A program made the position numbers and the translations under genes. From Brachybacterium sp. EE-P12 (GTDB lineage Bacteria > Actinomycetota > Actinomycetes > Actinomycetales > Dermabacteraceae), in NCBI RefSeq assembly GCF_003711805.1, contig NZ_QXCP01000009.1, positions 372,001 through 436,000 of the forward strand: a stretch of DNA of 64,000 bases, read 5' to 3'. Position 1 is the first letter of the stretch; every line of letters begins with the position of its first letter. The notes under the pieces were generated by a model. It was not told where the DNA came from, ran no database searches, and worked only from the letters and a program-made list of their open reading frames with translations. Below, piece after piece: positions 51,977 to 61,042 of this stretch.

Positions 51977-53905
51977 ATGAGTCGTCTCCAGACCGACATC
52001 ACCGCCGATCTGCCCCGTCTCCGCGCCCTGCTCGCCGCCCGCCCCGTGCCGCCCGAGCCGGAGCTCGCCGCCCGCATCGAGGAGCACCTGCCCACCCTGC
52101 ACAGCCTGTTCGTGCAGCTGTACGGCGACAGGGACGACTCCTTCGATGCGCTGGCCTCCGTGATGGAGCTGGTGGTCGACTCCTGGCAGCGCCGGCCCGC
52201 GGCGCTGCGCGACCTGGACGCACGCCGCACCGCCGACCCGACCTGGTTCGAGTCCCCCGCCATGCTGGGCGGGGTCTGCTACGTGGACCGCTACGCCGGT
52301 TCGCTGCGCGCCCTGCACGAGCACATCGGCTACTTCCAGGAGCTGGGCCTGACGTACCTGCACCTGATGCCGCTGTTCGACTCCCCCGCCGGCGAGGACG
52401 ACGGCGGCTATGCGGTCAGCAGCTACCGGAAGGTGCGCGAGGGGCTGGGCACCATGGAGGAGCTCGCCGAGCTGGCCGCCGCCCTGCGCGAGGCCGGGAT
52501 CTCCCTCGTGCTGGACTTCATCTTCAACCACACCAGCGACGAGCACGAATGGGCGCGGCGCGCCGTCGCGGGCGACCCGGAGTTCGAGGACTTCTACCTG
52601 ATCTTCGAGGACCGCACCCTGCCGGACGCCTACGAGCGCACCACCCGCGAGATCTTCCCCGAGGACCATCCCGGCTCCTTCGTCCAGCTGGGCGACGGCC
52701 GGTGGATCTGGTCGACCTTCTACCACTTCCAGTGGGACCTGAACTACGCGAACCCCGCCGTGTTCCGGGCGATGGCCGAGGAGATGCTGTTCCTCGCCGG
52801 GCAGGGAGTGGAGGTGCTGCGGATGGATGCGGTCGCGTTCATCTGGAAACGGCTGGGCACGCCGTGCGAGTCGCTGCCGGAGGCGCACCTGCTGCTGCGG
52901 GCCTTCAATGCGGTGCTGCGCATGGCCGCGCCCGGGGTGCTGTTCAAGTCCGAGGCGATCGTCCACCCCGATGAGGTGGTCGAGTACATCGATCCGCTCG
53001 AGTGCCAGCTCTCCTACAACCCGCTGCAGATGGCGCTGACCTGGGAGGCGCTGGCCACGCGGGATGCGCGGCTGCTGTCCCAGGCGCTCGTGCGGCGCCA
53101 CGCCCTGCCGGAGGGGACCGCGTGGGTGAACTACGTGCGCTCCCACGACGACATCGGCTGGACCTTCGCGGACGAGGACGCCGCAGAGCTCGGCATCGAC
53201 GGCTTCTCCCATCGCCGCTTCCTCAACGACTTCTACACCGGCCGCTTCCCCGGCAGCTTCGCGCGCGGCGCCGCCTTCCAGGAGAACCCCCGCACCGGGG
53301 ACGCCCGGGTGGCGGGCACGACGGCGGCGCTCGCGGGGGTGGAGACGGCCGACGCCGGCGGGGAGGACCGGGTGCTCCTCGCCCACGCGATCGCGCTGTC
53401 CACGGGTGGGCTGCCGCTGCTGTACCTGGGCGACGAGGTGGGCCAGTTCAACGACCACGACCACCGCAACCGCCCGGCGGAGGCCGACGACAGCCGCTGG
53501 GTGGGCCGGCCGATGCGCCCGGCCCAGGCCTATGCGGCCCGGCACGATCCCCGCACCGTGGCCGGACGGATCCATGCCCGCCTGCGGCGGATGATCACCG
53601 TGCGGAAGCGGACCCCCGAGCTCGGCGGCAACGCGCTGCTGCCCTTCGACGTGCCGCATCCCGCGGTGCTCGGCTATCAGCGGCCCGGGCTCGAGGAGCG
53701 GGCCGACGGACTTCCCGGTCAGCGGGTGCTGGTGCTCGCGAACGTCGGCGACCACCCCGCTCGAGTGCCCGCGGTGACGTTCTCCGGGCTCGAGCCCGGT
53801 GCTCACGAGCTGCTCGCCGACGAGGCGACGGACCTCGGCGACGGGCTCACGCTGCCCGCTCACGGGGTGCTGTGGCTGCGGGTGACGCCGCGCCCGGCCG
53901 GGTGA
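51977..53905 (+). CDS. amylosucrase-like GH13 glucan-forming/sucrose-splitting enzyme
   Basis: 642-aa GH13 enzyme. The N-terminal all-helical domain (about 1-90) is characteristic of amylosucrase (GH13_4). The (beta/alpha)8 barrel shows VLDFIFNHTSDEHEWARRA, nucleophile Asp in EVLRMDAVAFIWK, acid Glu in LFKSEAIVHPDEV and the transition-state Asp in YVRSHDDIGW. A C-terminal beta domain ends at 642. It would split sucrose and build alpha-1,4-glucan, or hydrolyse sucrose. No signal peptide, so intracellular. The ATG has only a weak ribosome-binding site. Not linked to glycogen genes here. Confidence 0.9.
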   Translation: MSRLQTDITADLPRLRALLAARPVPPEPELAARIEEHLPTLHSLFVQLYGDRDDSFDALASVMELVVDSWQRRPAALRDLDARRTADPTWFESPAMLGGVCYVDRYAGSLRALHEHIGYFQELGLTYLHLMPLFDSPAGEDDGGYAVSSYRKVREGLGTMEELAELAAALREAGISLVLDFIFNHTSDEHEWARRAVAGDPEFEDFYLIFEDRTLPDAYERTTREIFPEDHPGSFVQLGDGRWIWSTFYHFQWDLNYANPAVFRAMAEEMLFLAGQGVEVLRMDAVAFIWKRLGTPCESLPEAHLLLRAFNAVLRMAAPGVLFKSEAIVHPDEVVEYIDPLECQLSYNPLQMALTWEALATRDARLLSQALVRRHALPEGTAWVNYVRSHDDIGWTFADEDAAELGIDGFSHRRFLNDFYTGRFPGSFARGAAFQENPRTGDARVAGTTAALAGVETADAGGEDRVLLAHAIALSTGGLPLLYLGDEVGQFNDHDHRNRPAEADDSRWVGRPMRPAQAYAARHDPRTVAGRIHARLRRMITVRKRTPELGGNALLPFDVPHPAVLGYQRPGLEERADGLPGQRVLVLANVGDHPARVPAVTFSGLEPGAHELLADEATDLGDGLTLPAHGVLWLRVTPRPAG

Positions 53906-53961
53906 CGGCGGGGCGCGGGACGCTCCGGCACGGGGGCGCGGCGGTCTGGGACAATGCCGCC

Positions 53962-55377
53962 ATGGCTCACTCCTTCGCGGACATCACTCCCCCGATCGCC
54001 CTGACCCCGCTCGACGGCCGCTACCGCGGCCAGGTCGCGCCGCTGGTCGACCACCTGTCCGAGGCGGCGCTGAACCGCTCCCGCCTGGTGGTGGAGACCG
54101 AGTGGATGATCCACCTGCTGGACGGCGAGGTCATCCCCGGCCTGCGCACCCTCACCGATGACGAGCGGGCGCTGCTGCGGGCGATCCCGGAGGACTTCGG
54201 CGCAGAGGGCATCGCCGAGCACGCCGAGATCGAGCGGGAGACCGTCCACGACGTCAAGGCGATCGAGTACTACATCAAGCGCCGCCTGGCCGGCACCTCC
54301 CTCGAGCCGCTCGCCGAGGTCGTGCACATCTACTGCACCAGCGAGGACGTCAACAACCTCGCCTACGCCCTCATGATCCGCGGGGCCGTGCACGAGGTGT
54401 GGATGCCCGCCTTCGAGGCGCTGATCGGGGACCTCGAGGCCCTCGCCCGCGAGACCGCCGAGGTGCCGATGCTCTCGCGCACCCACGGCCAGGCCGCGAC
54501 CCCCACCACGCTCGGCAAGGAGATCGCGGTCTTCGCGCACCGCCTGGGCCGGCAGGCGCGCCGCATCTCCGCGAACCGGATGCTCGGCAAGATCAACGGA
54601 GCGACCGGCACCTACGCCGCGCACGCGGTATCCGTGCCGGGTGCGGACTGGGAGCGCGTCGCCCGCACCTTCGTGGAGCACCTGGGCCTGACGTGGAACC
54701 CGCTGACCACCCAGATCGAGTCCCACGACTGGCAGGCCGAGGTCTACGCGGACATCGCCCGCGCCGGCCGGATCCTGCACAACCTCGCCACCGACGTGTG
54801 GACCTACATCTCGCTGGGCTACTTCCGCCAGCGCCTGTCCGCCCAGGGCGGCACCGGCTCCTCGACGATGCCGCACAAGGTCAACCCCATCCGCTTCGAG
54901 AACGCGGAGGCGAACCTGGAGATCTCCGGCGCGCTGCTGGACGTGCTCTCCCAGACCCTGGTCACCTCGCGCCTGCAGCGCGACCTCACCGACTCGACCA
55001 CGCAGCGCAACGTCGGCCCCGCGCTCGGGCACTCCCTGCTCGCGATCGCGAACATCCGCAAGGGCCTGGCGGGCCTGGACGTGGATGCGGACGCGATGGC
55101 GGCAGACCTCGAGGGGAACTGGGAGGTGCTCGGCGAGGCGGTGCAGTCGGTGATGCGCACCCTGGGCGTGCAGGGCCATGAGGGCCTGGACAACCCCTAC
55201 GAGCGGCTCAAGGAGCTCACCCGCGGCCACCGCGTGAACGGGGCGGGGATGCGCGAGTTCATCTCCTCGCTCGGCCTGCCCGAGGCGGAGCGGGAGCGGC
55301 TGCTGGCCCTGACCCCGCAGACCTACGTGGGCCTCGCCGCCCGGCTCGTCGACCACCTGGACGACGCGCGCGGCTGA
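53962..55377 (+). CDS. purB: adenylosuccinate lyase
   Basis: 471-aa fumarase/aspartase-superfamily enzyme for two steps of purine synthesis: SAICAR to AICAR and adenylosuccinate to AMP. Clear signature GGTGSSTMPHKVNPIRFEN, TSEDVNNLAYALMIR, RTHGQAATPTTLGKE and the catalytic histidine in TRTHG-type context. It resembles the E. coli type with DGRYRGQVAPL at the start. The ATG is 6 nt behind GACAAT (53950-53955), so it is probably leaderless. A 23-bp hairpin terminates it. Confidence 0.97.
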   Translation: MAHSFADITPPIALTPLDGRYRGQVAPLVDHLSEAALNRSRLVVETEWMIHLLDGEVIPGLRTLTDDERALLRAIPEDFGAEGIAEHAEIERETVHDVKAIEYYIKRRLAGTSLEPLAEVVHIYCTSEDVNNLAYALMIRGAVHEVWMPAFEALIGDLEALARETAEVPMLSRTHGQAATPTTLGKEIAVFAHRLGRQARRISANRMLGKINGATGTYAAHAVSVPGADWERVARTFVEHLGLTWNPLTTQIESHDWQAEVYADIARAGRILHNLATDVWTYISLGYFRQRLSAQGGTGSSTMPHKVNPIRFENAEANLEISGALLDVLSQTLVTSRLQRDLTDSTTQRNVGPALGHSLLAIANIRKGLAGLDVDADAMAADLEGNWEVLGEAVQSVMRTLGVQGHEGLDNPYERLKELTRGHRVNGAGMREFISSLGLPEAERERLLALTPQTYVGLAARLVDHLDDARG

Positions 55378-55401
55378 CCCCCGCGGCGCGCGGCGTCCCG
55401 C

Positions 55402-55451
55402 ACGGCCGACGGCCCCTCCTGCTCACCGGAGCAGGAGGGGCCGTCGGCCGT
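55402..55451. terminator. bidirectional terminator between purB and the SDR gene
   Basis: A perfect 23-bp stem (55402-55424 with 55429-55451) with a 4-nt loop ACCG, between convergent stops at 55377 and 55511. Confidence 0.88.
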
Positions 55452-55510
55452 CCGACAGGCCGAGGGGCCGTCGGCCGGCGGCACGAGGGCGGGGCGGGTG
55501 CCCCGATGGC

Positions 55511-56227
55511 TCAGCCGATCGCGCGGGGTCGCAGGTCCAGGCTCGCCACGACCGCGTCCTCCGGGGCGCGAAGCACGTACCCGATCGCGGCGGCGACCGT
55601 GGCGGGGCGCAGGTAGCGCTCCCGCTCGTACTCGCCCTGCTCGGCGGCGCGCAGCTCGTGCTGCATGTCGGTGTCGACCCGTCCGGGATGCACGGAGCTG
55701 ACCCGCACCCCGTGGGAGGTCTCCTCCTGGCGCAGCGCATCGGTCCAGGCGCGCAGCGCGAACTTCGAGGCGGAGTACGCGCCGCGGTCGCCCTTGGCGT
55801 TGTAGCCGGAGCCGGAGTTCACGGCCACCACTGTGCCGCGCGCCTCGCGCAGCGCGGGCAGCAGCAGTCGCGTCAGCTCCGAGACGGCGGTGACGTTCAC
55901 GGCGAAGTTCCGCTCCCAGTCCGCGGCGCTGAGCTCCGCGACGGACCCGCTGACCAGGATCCCCGCACAGTGGACGAGCCCGTCGAGGCCGTGGGGCAGG
56001 TCGAGCGCGGCGACGGCCGCGGCGGTCGCGACAGGATCGGTGAGCTCGGCGACGAAGGGCTCGGCCGACGACAGCTCGGCGGCGAGCGCGGCGAGGGCCT
56101 CCTCGTCGCGGCCGCCGAGGATCAGGTGGTGGTCGGCGGCGAGCTCATGGGCGAGGGCCCGCCCGATCCCCCGGTTCGCCCCGGTGACGAGGACGGCGGG
56201 ACGGGCGGCAGGCTGTGCGGTGGTCAT
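55511..56227 (-). CDS. short-chain dehydrogenase/reductase
   Basis: 238-aa SDR with cofactor motif VLVTGANRGIGRALAHE (TGxxxGIG), LVHCAGIL (NAG-like), and the active-site Ser-Tyr-Lys as NSGSGYNAKG plus YSASKFAL. The substrate is not evident; the close homologue class is often annotated as an SDR of unknown substrate. The ATG is 7 nt behind CAGACT. Monocistronic, convergent with purB. Confidence 0.9.
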   Translation of the reverse strand: MTTAQPAARPAVLVTGANRGIGRALAHELAADHHLILGGRDEEALAALAAELSSAEPFVAELTDPVATAAAVAALDLPHGLDGLVHCAGILVSGSVAELSAADWERNFAVNVTAVSELTRLLLPALREARGTVVAVNSGSGYNAKGDRGAYSASKFALRAWTDALRQEETSHGVRVSSVHPGRVDTDMQHELRAAEQGEYERERYLRPATVAAAIGYVLRAPEDAVVASLDLRPRAIG

Positions 56228-56342
56228 GCCCCCGAGTCTGGCACGACTGGGTGCCGGTGGGCTCTGCGCACCCGGTCCCTCGCACCCCCGCCGTGCAGGG
56301 GTGCTCGCGGTCCCCCGCCATGCAGGGTGAGAGCATGAGCGG

Positions 56343-57104
56343 ATGCAGAGCTGGAGTCCGGGCCGCGGGTGGGTGCGCGCCGAGGTGCTGGTCGTCCTCG
56401 CGCTGTCGCTGGGGCGCAGCGCCGTCTACTCGCTGCTCGCCCTCGCCGAGGCGCTCGCGGCCGGTCCGCTCTCGACCCAGTCCACCGCGCTGAACCCCTC
56501 CCTGCAGGAGAACCCCTGGCTGGACCTGCTGCGCCAGCTGCTCTCGATCGGCTTCACCCTCGCGCCCGTCGGCCTCGTGGTGCTGCTGCTCGCGGCGACC
56601 GCGGGCTCGCTGCGCCAGGCGCTCGGGGACCTGGGGCTCGATCTCGCCCGGCCGGCGCGGGACCTGCTGCACGGCGTGCTGATCACGGCGGGGATCGGGA
56701 TCCCGGGCCTCGCCGTGTATGCGCTGGGGCGGATGCTCGGCGCGACGGTCGAGGTGATCCCCGCGGCGCTCGGCGAGCACTGGTGGAGCGTGCCGGTCCT
56801 GGTGCTGCACGCGCTGAAGAACGCGGTGCTCGAGGAGGTGATCGTGGTGGGCTATCTGGTCCAGCGCCTCGAGCGCCTGGGCTGGTCGCCGCGCGCGATC
56901 GTGCTCGCCTCGGCCGTGCTGCGCGGGGCGTACCACACCTATCAGGGGGTGGGTCCGGGGCTCGCGAACCTCGTGATGGGGCTCGTGTTCGGGACCTGGT
57001 ACCTGCGCACCCGGCGCGCGATGCCGCTGGTCATCGCGCACACCCTGCTGGACGTGGTCGCCTTCGTGGGCTACGCGCTGCTGAAGGACGTGCTCGGGAT
57101 CTGA
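56343..57104 (+). CDS. CPBP-family intramembrane protease
   Basis: 253-aa membrane protein with about seven helices. CPBP/Abi motifs: NAVLEEVIVVGYLVQRL (motif 1), RGAYHTYQGVG (motif 2 His) and VIAHTLLDVVAF (motif 3 HxxxD). Motif 1 has EEVIVVG where family members usually show EExxxRG; the Arg is missing, a known variant in actinobacterial members. The glutamates and histidines that bind the metal are present, so it is likely active. The substrate is unknown. Confidence 0.88.
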   Translation: MQSWSPGRGWVRAEVLVVLALSLGRSAVYSLLALAEALAAGPLSTQSTALNPSLQENPWLDLLRQLLSIGFTLAPVGLVVLLLAATAGSLRQALGDLGLDLARPARDLLHGVLITAGIGIPGLAVYALGRMLGATVEVIPAALGEHWWSVPVLVLHALKNAVLEEVIVVGYLVQRLERLGWSPRAIVLASAVLRGAYHTYQGVGPGLANLVMGLVFGTWYLRTRRAMPLVIAHTLLDVVAFVGYALLKDVLGI

Positions 57105-57181
57105 GCCCCGACCCGCCGTGGGGGCTTCATGGCGGCGCGGGGCTCCGTGGCGGCAGGCGACGGCGCGGCACCGGGCGCAGC

Positions 57182-57517
57182 TCAGAGGATGAAGGCCTCG
57201 CCGTCTCCGTCGGCCTCGATCGGGAGACCGGACTCGAACCACTCGTCCATGCCGCCGCCGACGTTGATCGCGTCGAAGCCGTTCGCGTTCAGCCACTGCG
57301 TGACCTGGAAGCTGCGCCCGCCGGTGCGGCAGACGATGTACAGGTCGTCGTCGGTCTCCGGGAGCCGGTCCAGGTTCTGCAGGAGCGTGCTCGCGGGCAG
57401 GTGCTGGGCACCGGGCGCATGGCCTGCGTCCCACTCGCTCTGCTCGCGCACGTCGATCAGATGCGCGCCCTCGGGCACGTCCTTCGGGGCGACGGTCTGC
57501 ATGTCCTCCATGTCCAT
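57182..57517 (-). CDS. rhodanese-like domain protein
   Basis: 111-aa single rhodanese domain with catalytic-loop Cys in YIVCRTGGRSFQV and the conserved HLIDVREQSEWDAGHAPGAQHLP. Such proteins carry persulfide sulfur. The ATG at 57517 lies 6 nt behind TAGGCT (AGCCTA at 57524-57529), so it is probably leaderless. No partner enzyme is next to it. Confidence 0.93.
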   Translation of the reverse strand: MDMEDMQTVAPKDVPEGAHLIDVREQSEWDAGHAPGAQHLPASTLLQNLDRLPETDDDLYIVCRTGGRSFQVTQWLNANGFDAINVGGGMDEWFESGLPIEADGDGEAFIL

Positions 57518-57588
57518 CGGCCCAGCCTAACGGCCCGGGGCAGGGCCTGGCAGGGCTGCGCGCGGGGCGTGGAGGAGCGGGGCAGGGT

Positions 57589-57668
57589 GATGGTCATGTA
57601 CTGGCGTATGGCGTCCCGCTACGCCTCTATTGGCATAGTGGGACGCCATACGCCACCACCTGACCATC
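57589..57668. repeat. 80-bp palindromic intergenic element, copy 3
   Basis: Perfect 8-bp ends GATGGTCA (57589-57596) and TGACCATC (57661-57668). The inner arms from TGGCGTATGGCGTCCC pair with GGGACGCCATACGCCA across a central stretch containing imperfect pairs. Downstream of the rhodanese promoter side and before the FtsX-type permease stop. Confidence 0.88.
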
Positions 57669-57680
57669 CGCCCTCGCCTC

Positions 57681-57740
57681 GGCGGGGCGGGGCGGGGCGG
57701 GGCCGGCTCGGCGCGGCGGGGCGGGGCCGGCTCGGCGGGC
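57681..57740. repeat. G-rich tract with four GGGG runs and an imperfect direct repeat
   Basis: 57681-57703 contains four GGGG runs separated by single C bases, a strong G-quadruplex pattern. The block GGCGGGGCGGGGCCGGCTCGG recurs at 57715-57735. It ends 3 bp before the permease stop codon. Confidence 0.7.
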
Positions 57741-57742
57741 GC

Positions 57743-59104
57743 TCAGGCGCCGCGCTCGGCGTAGCGGCGCACGAGCGGGGACCCGATGAGCACCGCGGCG
57801 ATCACCAGCGCATAGGCCCCGAGCACGCTCGCGAGGTACTGCACCGCCACGATCGGATCATTCGGGGCGCCGCCCAGCACCGCCATCACCACGAGCAGCG
57901 AGGTGAACGTCGCCAGCACCGAGCTCAGCAGCACCGGCAGGACGATCTCAGCGATCCGGGCCCGGTGGAGCTGGCCCACCTGGGCGCCGGCGATGTGCTG
58001 GGAGCGCAGCACCGGGGCCTGGTCGATGACGCGCGCGGTCTGGGTGACGCCGGTGCTGACCGCGGCGAGCACGGCGGCGATGCCCAGGGTGAGCAGCCCG
58101 CCGGTGGACATGGCGGTGGCCATCATGGCGTCCTCGGCCCCGCCGGTCCCGTCGTCGCGGGTGAGGAGGGCGAGGACGGTGAGGAAGCCCGCGATCACCA
58201 GGGCGAAGGTGATCCCGGAGACGGCGCGCCAGCCGGCCTTCGGATCGGCGGCCAGTCGGCGCGCGCCGACCAGCAGCCCGGGCACCGGGGCGGTCCGGGC
58301 GACGAACAGCGCGACGCCCCACACGATGAACGGCCCGACCACGTTCACGCCCGCGACGACCGCACCGATGAACAGGATCATCACCGCGAAGAAGACCATC
58401 CCGTCGGCGATCGGGCCCAGCAGCATCGAGCCGAACTGCGCGAACACGAGGAAGCCGACGATCAGCACCGCCCAGATGATGACCCGCAGCACGGACATGC
58501 GCACCACGCGCGAGTCGCGGGCGACGCCGAGGGGGCTGAGCACCACGCCGGTGAGGGAGACGGCGGCGGAGCCGGCCGCGAGCAGCACCATCCCGAGCAC
58601 GAGCAGCGGGTAGGCCCACCAGGGCATGAGCAGATCCGCCGTGGTGAACGGGGTGATGCCGAAGTCGAGGGCGGTCAGCGCAGGGGTCACCACGAGGTGG
58701 AGCCCCACGCCGAGCAGCGCCCCGAGCAGGGCCTGCGCGGCGACGTCGAGCACGGCCACGCCGCCGACCTGCCCGCCGGTCCCGCCGACGAGCCGGATGG
58801 TGGCGAGGTCCTGCTCCCGGCGGGCCAGGGACAGCCGGGCCGCGGAGCCGCCGAGTCCGACGGCGCTCGGGATCAGCAGCACCGAGGCGACCATCGCACA
58901 CATGACGAGGAAGGGGATCAGGGAGGCCTCCCCGCTCATGGCGGGGGCGTCTTCGGCAGGCAGGCGTCCCACGAACGCCGCGGCGCCGCCGAGCACCGTG
59001 CCGGTGATCGCGGTCGCGGCGGCGAAGGCGATCACGGGCAGGAGGTCGGCGAGGGCGCCGCGCCGGCGCAGCAGCAGCGGAGCGGAGGCGAGCAGCGCGT
59101 TCAT
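57743..59104 (-). CDS. FtsX-like ABC exporter permease
   Basis: 453-aa membrane protein with about eight to ten helices and two FtsX-like halves, including AARLSLARREQDLATIRLVGGTGGQV, where EQDLATIRLVG resembles the family coupling segment. The ATG overlaps the ATPase stop (ATGA), so they form one exporter of the MacB/LolCDE class. The large extracellular domain typical of MacB is absent. The cargo is unknown; lipoprotein or peptide export is the usual guess. Confidence 0.85.
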   Translation of the reverse strand: MNALLASAPLLLRRRGALADLLPVIAFAAATAITGTVLGGAAAFVGRLPAEDAPAMSGEASLIPFLVMCAMVASVLLIPSAVGLGGSAARLSLARREQDLATIRLVGGTGGQVGGVAVLDVAAQALLGALLGVGLHLVVTPALTALDFGITPFTTADLLMPWWAYPLLVLGMVLLAAGSAAVSLTGVVLSPLGVARDSRVVRMSVLRVIIWAVLIVGFLVFAQFGSMLLGPIADGMVFFAVMILFIGAVVAGVNVVGPFIVWGVALFVARTAPVPGLLVGARRLAADPKAGWRAVSGITFALVIAGFLTVLALLTRDDGTGGAEDAMMATAMSTGGLLTLGIAAVLAAVSTGVTQTARVIDQAPVLRSQHIAGAQVGQLHRARIAEIVLPVLLSSVLATFTSLLVVMAVLGGAPNDPIVAVQYLASVLGAYALVIAAVLIGSPLVRRYAERGA

Positions 59105-59949
59105 CGGGGCATCCCCGCTGCCTGCGCCTCGGCCACCTGGGCGGGGGTCTGCGCCGTGGCCGGCGCGGACTCGGGGCGCACGTACTCGCGGGCGATGCGG
59201 CCGTCCCGCATGGCGACGGTGCGGCGGCAGGCCGCGGCGACCTTCGCGTCGTGCGTGACCATGACCAGGCTCGCGCCGGTCTCCAGGCACGAGTCCACGA
59301 GGGTGGACAGCACGGAGCGGCCGGTCTCCTGGTCCAGGGCGCCGGTGGGCTCGTCGGCGAAGACGACCGAGGGGCGGCCGGCGAGGGCGCGCGCGACCGC
59401 GACGCGCTGGGCCTGCCCGCCGGAGAGCTGGGTGGGGCGCCGGTCGTGCATCCCGCCCAGGCCCAGCCGGTCCAGCCAGGAGCGTGCCTCGGCGGTCGCG
59501 GCGCGACGGGAGGTGCCGCCCAGCATGCGCGGCAGGATCACGTTCTCGAGCGCGGTGAGCTCGGGCAGCAGCTGCCCGTCCTGGAAGACGAAGCCGAAGT
59601 CGCTGCGTCGCAGCAGGGTGCGGCGCTTCTCGCCGAGCTCGGCCAGGTTCTTCCCGTCCAGGCGCACGGTGCCGGCGGTGGGTTCGAGGATCCCCGCGAG
59701 CACGTGCAGCAGGGTCGTCTTCCCGCAGCCCGAAGGGCCCATGACGGCGAGCGAGTCCGCGCGGGCGATGTCGAGGTCCACGCCGTCCAGGGCCCGGGTG
59801 GCGGCCTGGTCGCGGCCGTAGGTGCGCACCAGGCCTCGGGCGGAGAGGATCGGCGCGGGGTGCGCGCCCGACGGGGCGGCGCCGGCCGCGGGAGCGGGTC
59901 CCTGATGCGGAGCGTGATTCTGATGCGGGGCGGGCGGTGCGGTGTTCAT
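59101..59949 (-). CDS. ABC transporter ATP-binding protein (LolD/MacB type)
   Basis: 282-aa ATPase with Walker A MGPSGCGKTT, Q-loop GFVFQDGQLLPELTALENV, signature LSGGQAQRVAVARALAG, Walker B VVFADEPTGALDQETG and switch His in VTHDAKVAAAC. These are typical of the FtsX-partner group. A Pro/His/Ala-rich N-terminal extension of about 35 residues precedes the domain. The ATG at 59949 is preferred over a GTG at 59958 for want of a clear ribosome-binding site for either. Coupled to the permease. Confidence 0.93.
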   Translation of the reverse strand: MNTAPPAPHQNHAPHQGPAPAAGAAPSGAHPAPILSARGLVRTYGRDQAATRALDGVDLDIARADSLAVMGPSGCGKTTLLHVLAGILEPTAGTVRLDGKNLAELGEKRRTLLRRSDFGFVFQDGQLLPELTALENVILPRMLGGTSRRAATAEARSWLDRLGLGGMHDRRPTQLSGGQAQRVAVARALAGRPSVVFADEPTGALDQETGRSVLSTLVDSCLETGASLVMVTHDAKVAAACRRTVAMRDGRIAREYVRPESAPATAQTPAQVAEAQAAGMPR

Positions 59950-60062
59950 GGCATCCACGATCCGCCGCGGCCCTGTCCCCGCGCGTCAGCCCCCGGAGCG
60001 GTTCCGCGCCTGCGGGATCAGACCGTGGGATGACACGAGGGTGCGACCGCCGGCCGCCCTCT

Positions 60063-60230
60063 CAGGCTCCACCCACCCGCTGATCTCCTGCCGGCTCGTC
60101 CCTCGCCAGCACGTCGATCAGGCTCCACCCACCCGCTGATCTCCTGCCGGCTCGTCCCTCCCCAGCACGTCGATCAGGCTCCACCCACCCGCTGATCTCC
60201 TGCCGGCTCGTCCCTCCCCAGCACGTCGAT
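60063..60230. repeat. three tandem copies of a 56-bp unit
   Basis: Units at 60063-60118, 60119-60174 and 60175-60230; the first differs at one base from the others (CGCCAG against CCCCAG). The array ends on the pstB stop codon. It contains CTGATC...GATCAG, a possible hairpin. No gene is visible from 59959 to 60229; this array is the main content. Confidence 0.93.
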
Positions 60231-61015
60231 CAGCCGAAGCGACCGGAGATGTAGTCCTCGGTCTGCGTGTTCGTGGGGTTGGTGAAGATCGTGTCGGTGT
60301 CGTCGATCTCGATGAGGCGGCCGGGCTTGCCGGTGCCGGCGATGTTGAAGAAGCCCGTGCGGTCCGAGACGCGGGAGGCCTGCTGCATGTTGTGCGTGAC
60401 GATCACGATCGTGTAGTCCTCCTTCAGCTCGTGGATGAGGTCCTCGATCGCGAGGGTGGAGATCGGGTCGAGCGCCGAGCAGGGCTCGTCCATGAGGACC
60501 ACCTCGGGCTTGACCGCGATGGTGCGTGCGATGCACAGGCGCTGCTGCTGCCCGCCGGAGAGCCCCATGCCGGGCTTGTCCAGGCGGTCCTTGACCTCGT
60601 TCCAGAGGTTCGCGCCCTTCAGCGCCCGCTCGACGAGCTCGTCGGCATCGGATCTCGAGATCCGACGATTGTTGAGCTTCACGCCGGCGAGCACGTTGTC
60701 GCGGATCGACATGGTCGGGAACGGGTTGGCCTTCTGGAACACCATCCCGACGCGGCGGCGCACGTTGACCGGGTCGATCTTCGGGTCGTAGATGTCCTCG
60801 CCGTTGATCTCGACCCGCCCCTTCGCGTAGGCGCCGGGGATGACCTCGTGCATGCGGTTCAGGGTGCGCAGGAAGGTCGACTTCCCGCAGCCGGAAGGGC
60901 CGATGAGCGCGGTCACCGAGCGAGGCCGGATCTGCATGTCGACGCCCTCCACGGCGAGGAAGTCGCCGTAGTAGATGTTCAGGTCCTCGACGTTGATGGG
61001 CTGGGGCGCTGCCAT
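60230..61015 (-). CDS. pstB: phosphate ABC transporter ATP-binding protein
   Basis: 261-aa PstB. Walker [11 protein letters not shown], phosphate-transporter block [20 protein letters not shown], signature [15 protein letters not shown] and [20 protein letters not shown] are diagnostic. Drives import of inorganic phosphate through PstA-PstC. It ends the visible pst operon; its stop codon abuts the 56-bp tandem array. No phoU is seen. Confidence 0.97.
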   Translation of the reverse strand: MAAPQPINVEDLNIYYGDFLAVEGVDMQIRPRSVTALIGPSGCGKSTFLRTLNRMHEVIPGAYAKGRVEINGEDIYDPKIDPVNVRRRVGMVFQKANPFPTMSIRDNVLAGVKLNNRRISRSDADELVERALKGANLWNEVKDRLDKPGMGLSGGQQQRLCIARTIAVKPEVVLMDEPCSALDPISTLAIEDLIHELKEDYTIVIVTHNMQQASRVSDRTGFFNIAGTGKPGRLIEIDDTDTIFTNPTNTQTEDYISGRFG

Positions 61016-61042
61016 CAGGTGTCCTTTCGCGTGGGGCCCGGC

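Noticed and set aside
60063..60230. Possible CRISPR array
   Set aside because: The units are contiguous 56-bp tandem copies with no variable spacers, and no cas genes are present.
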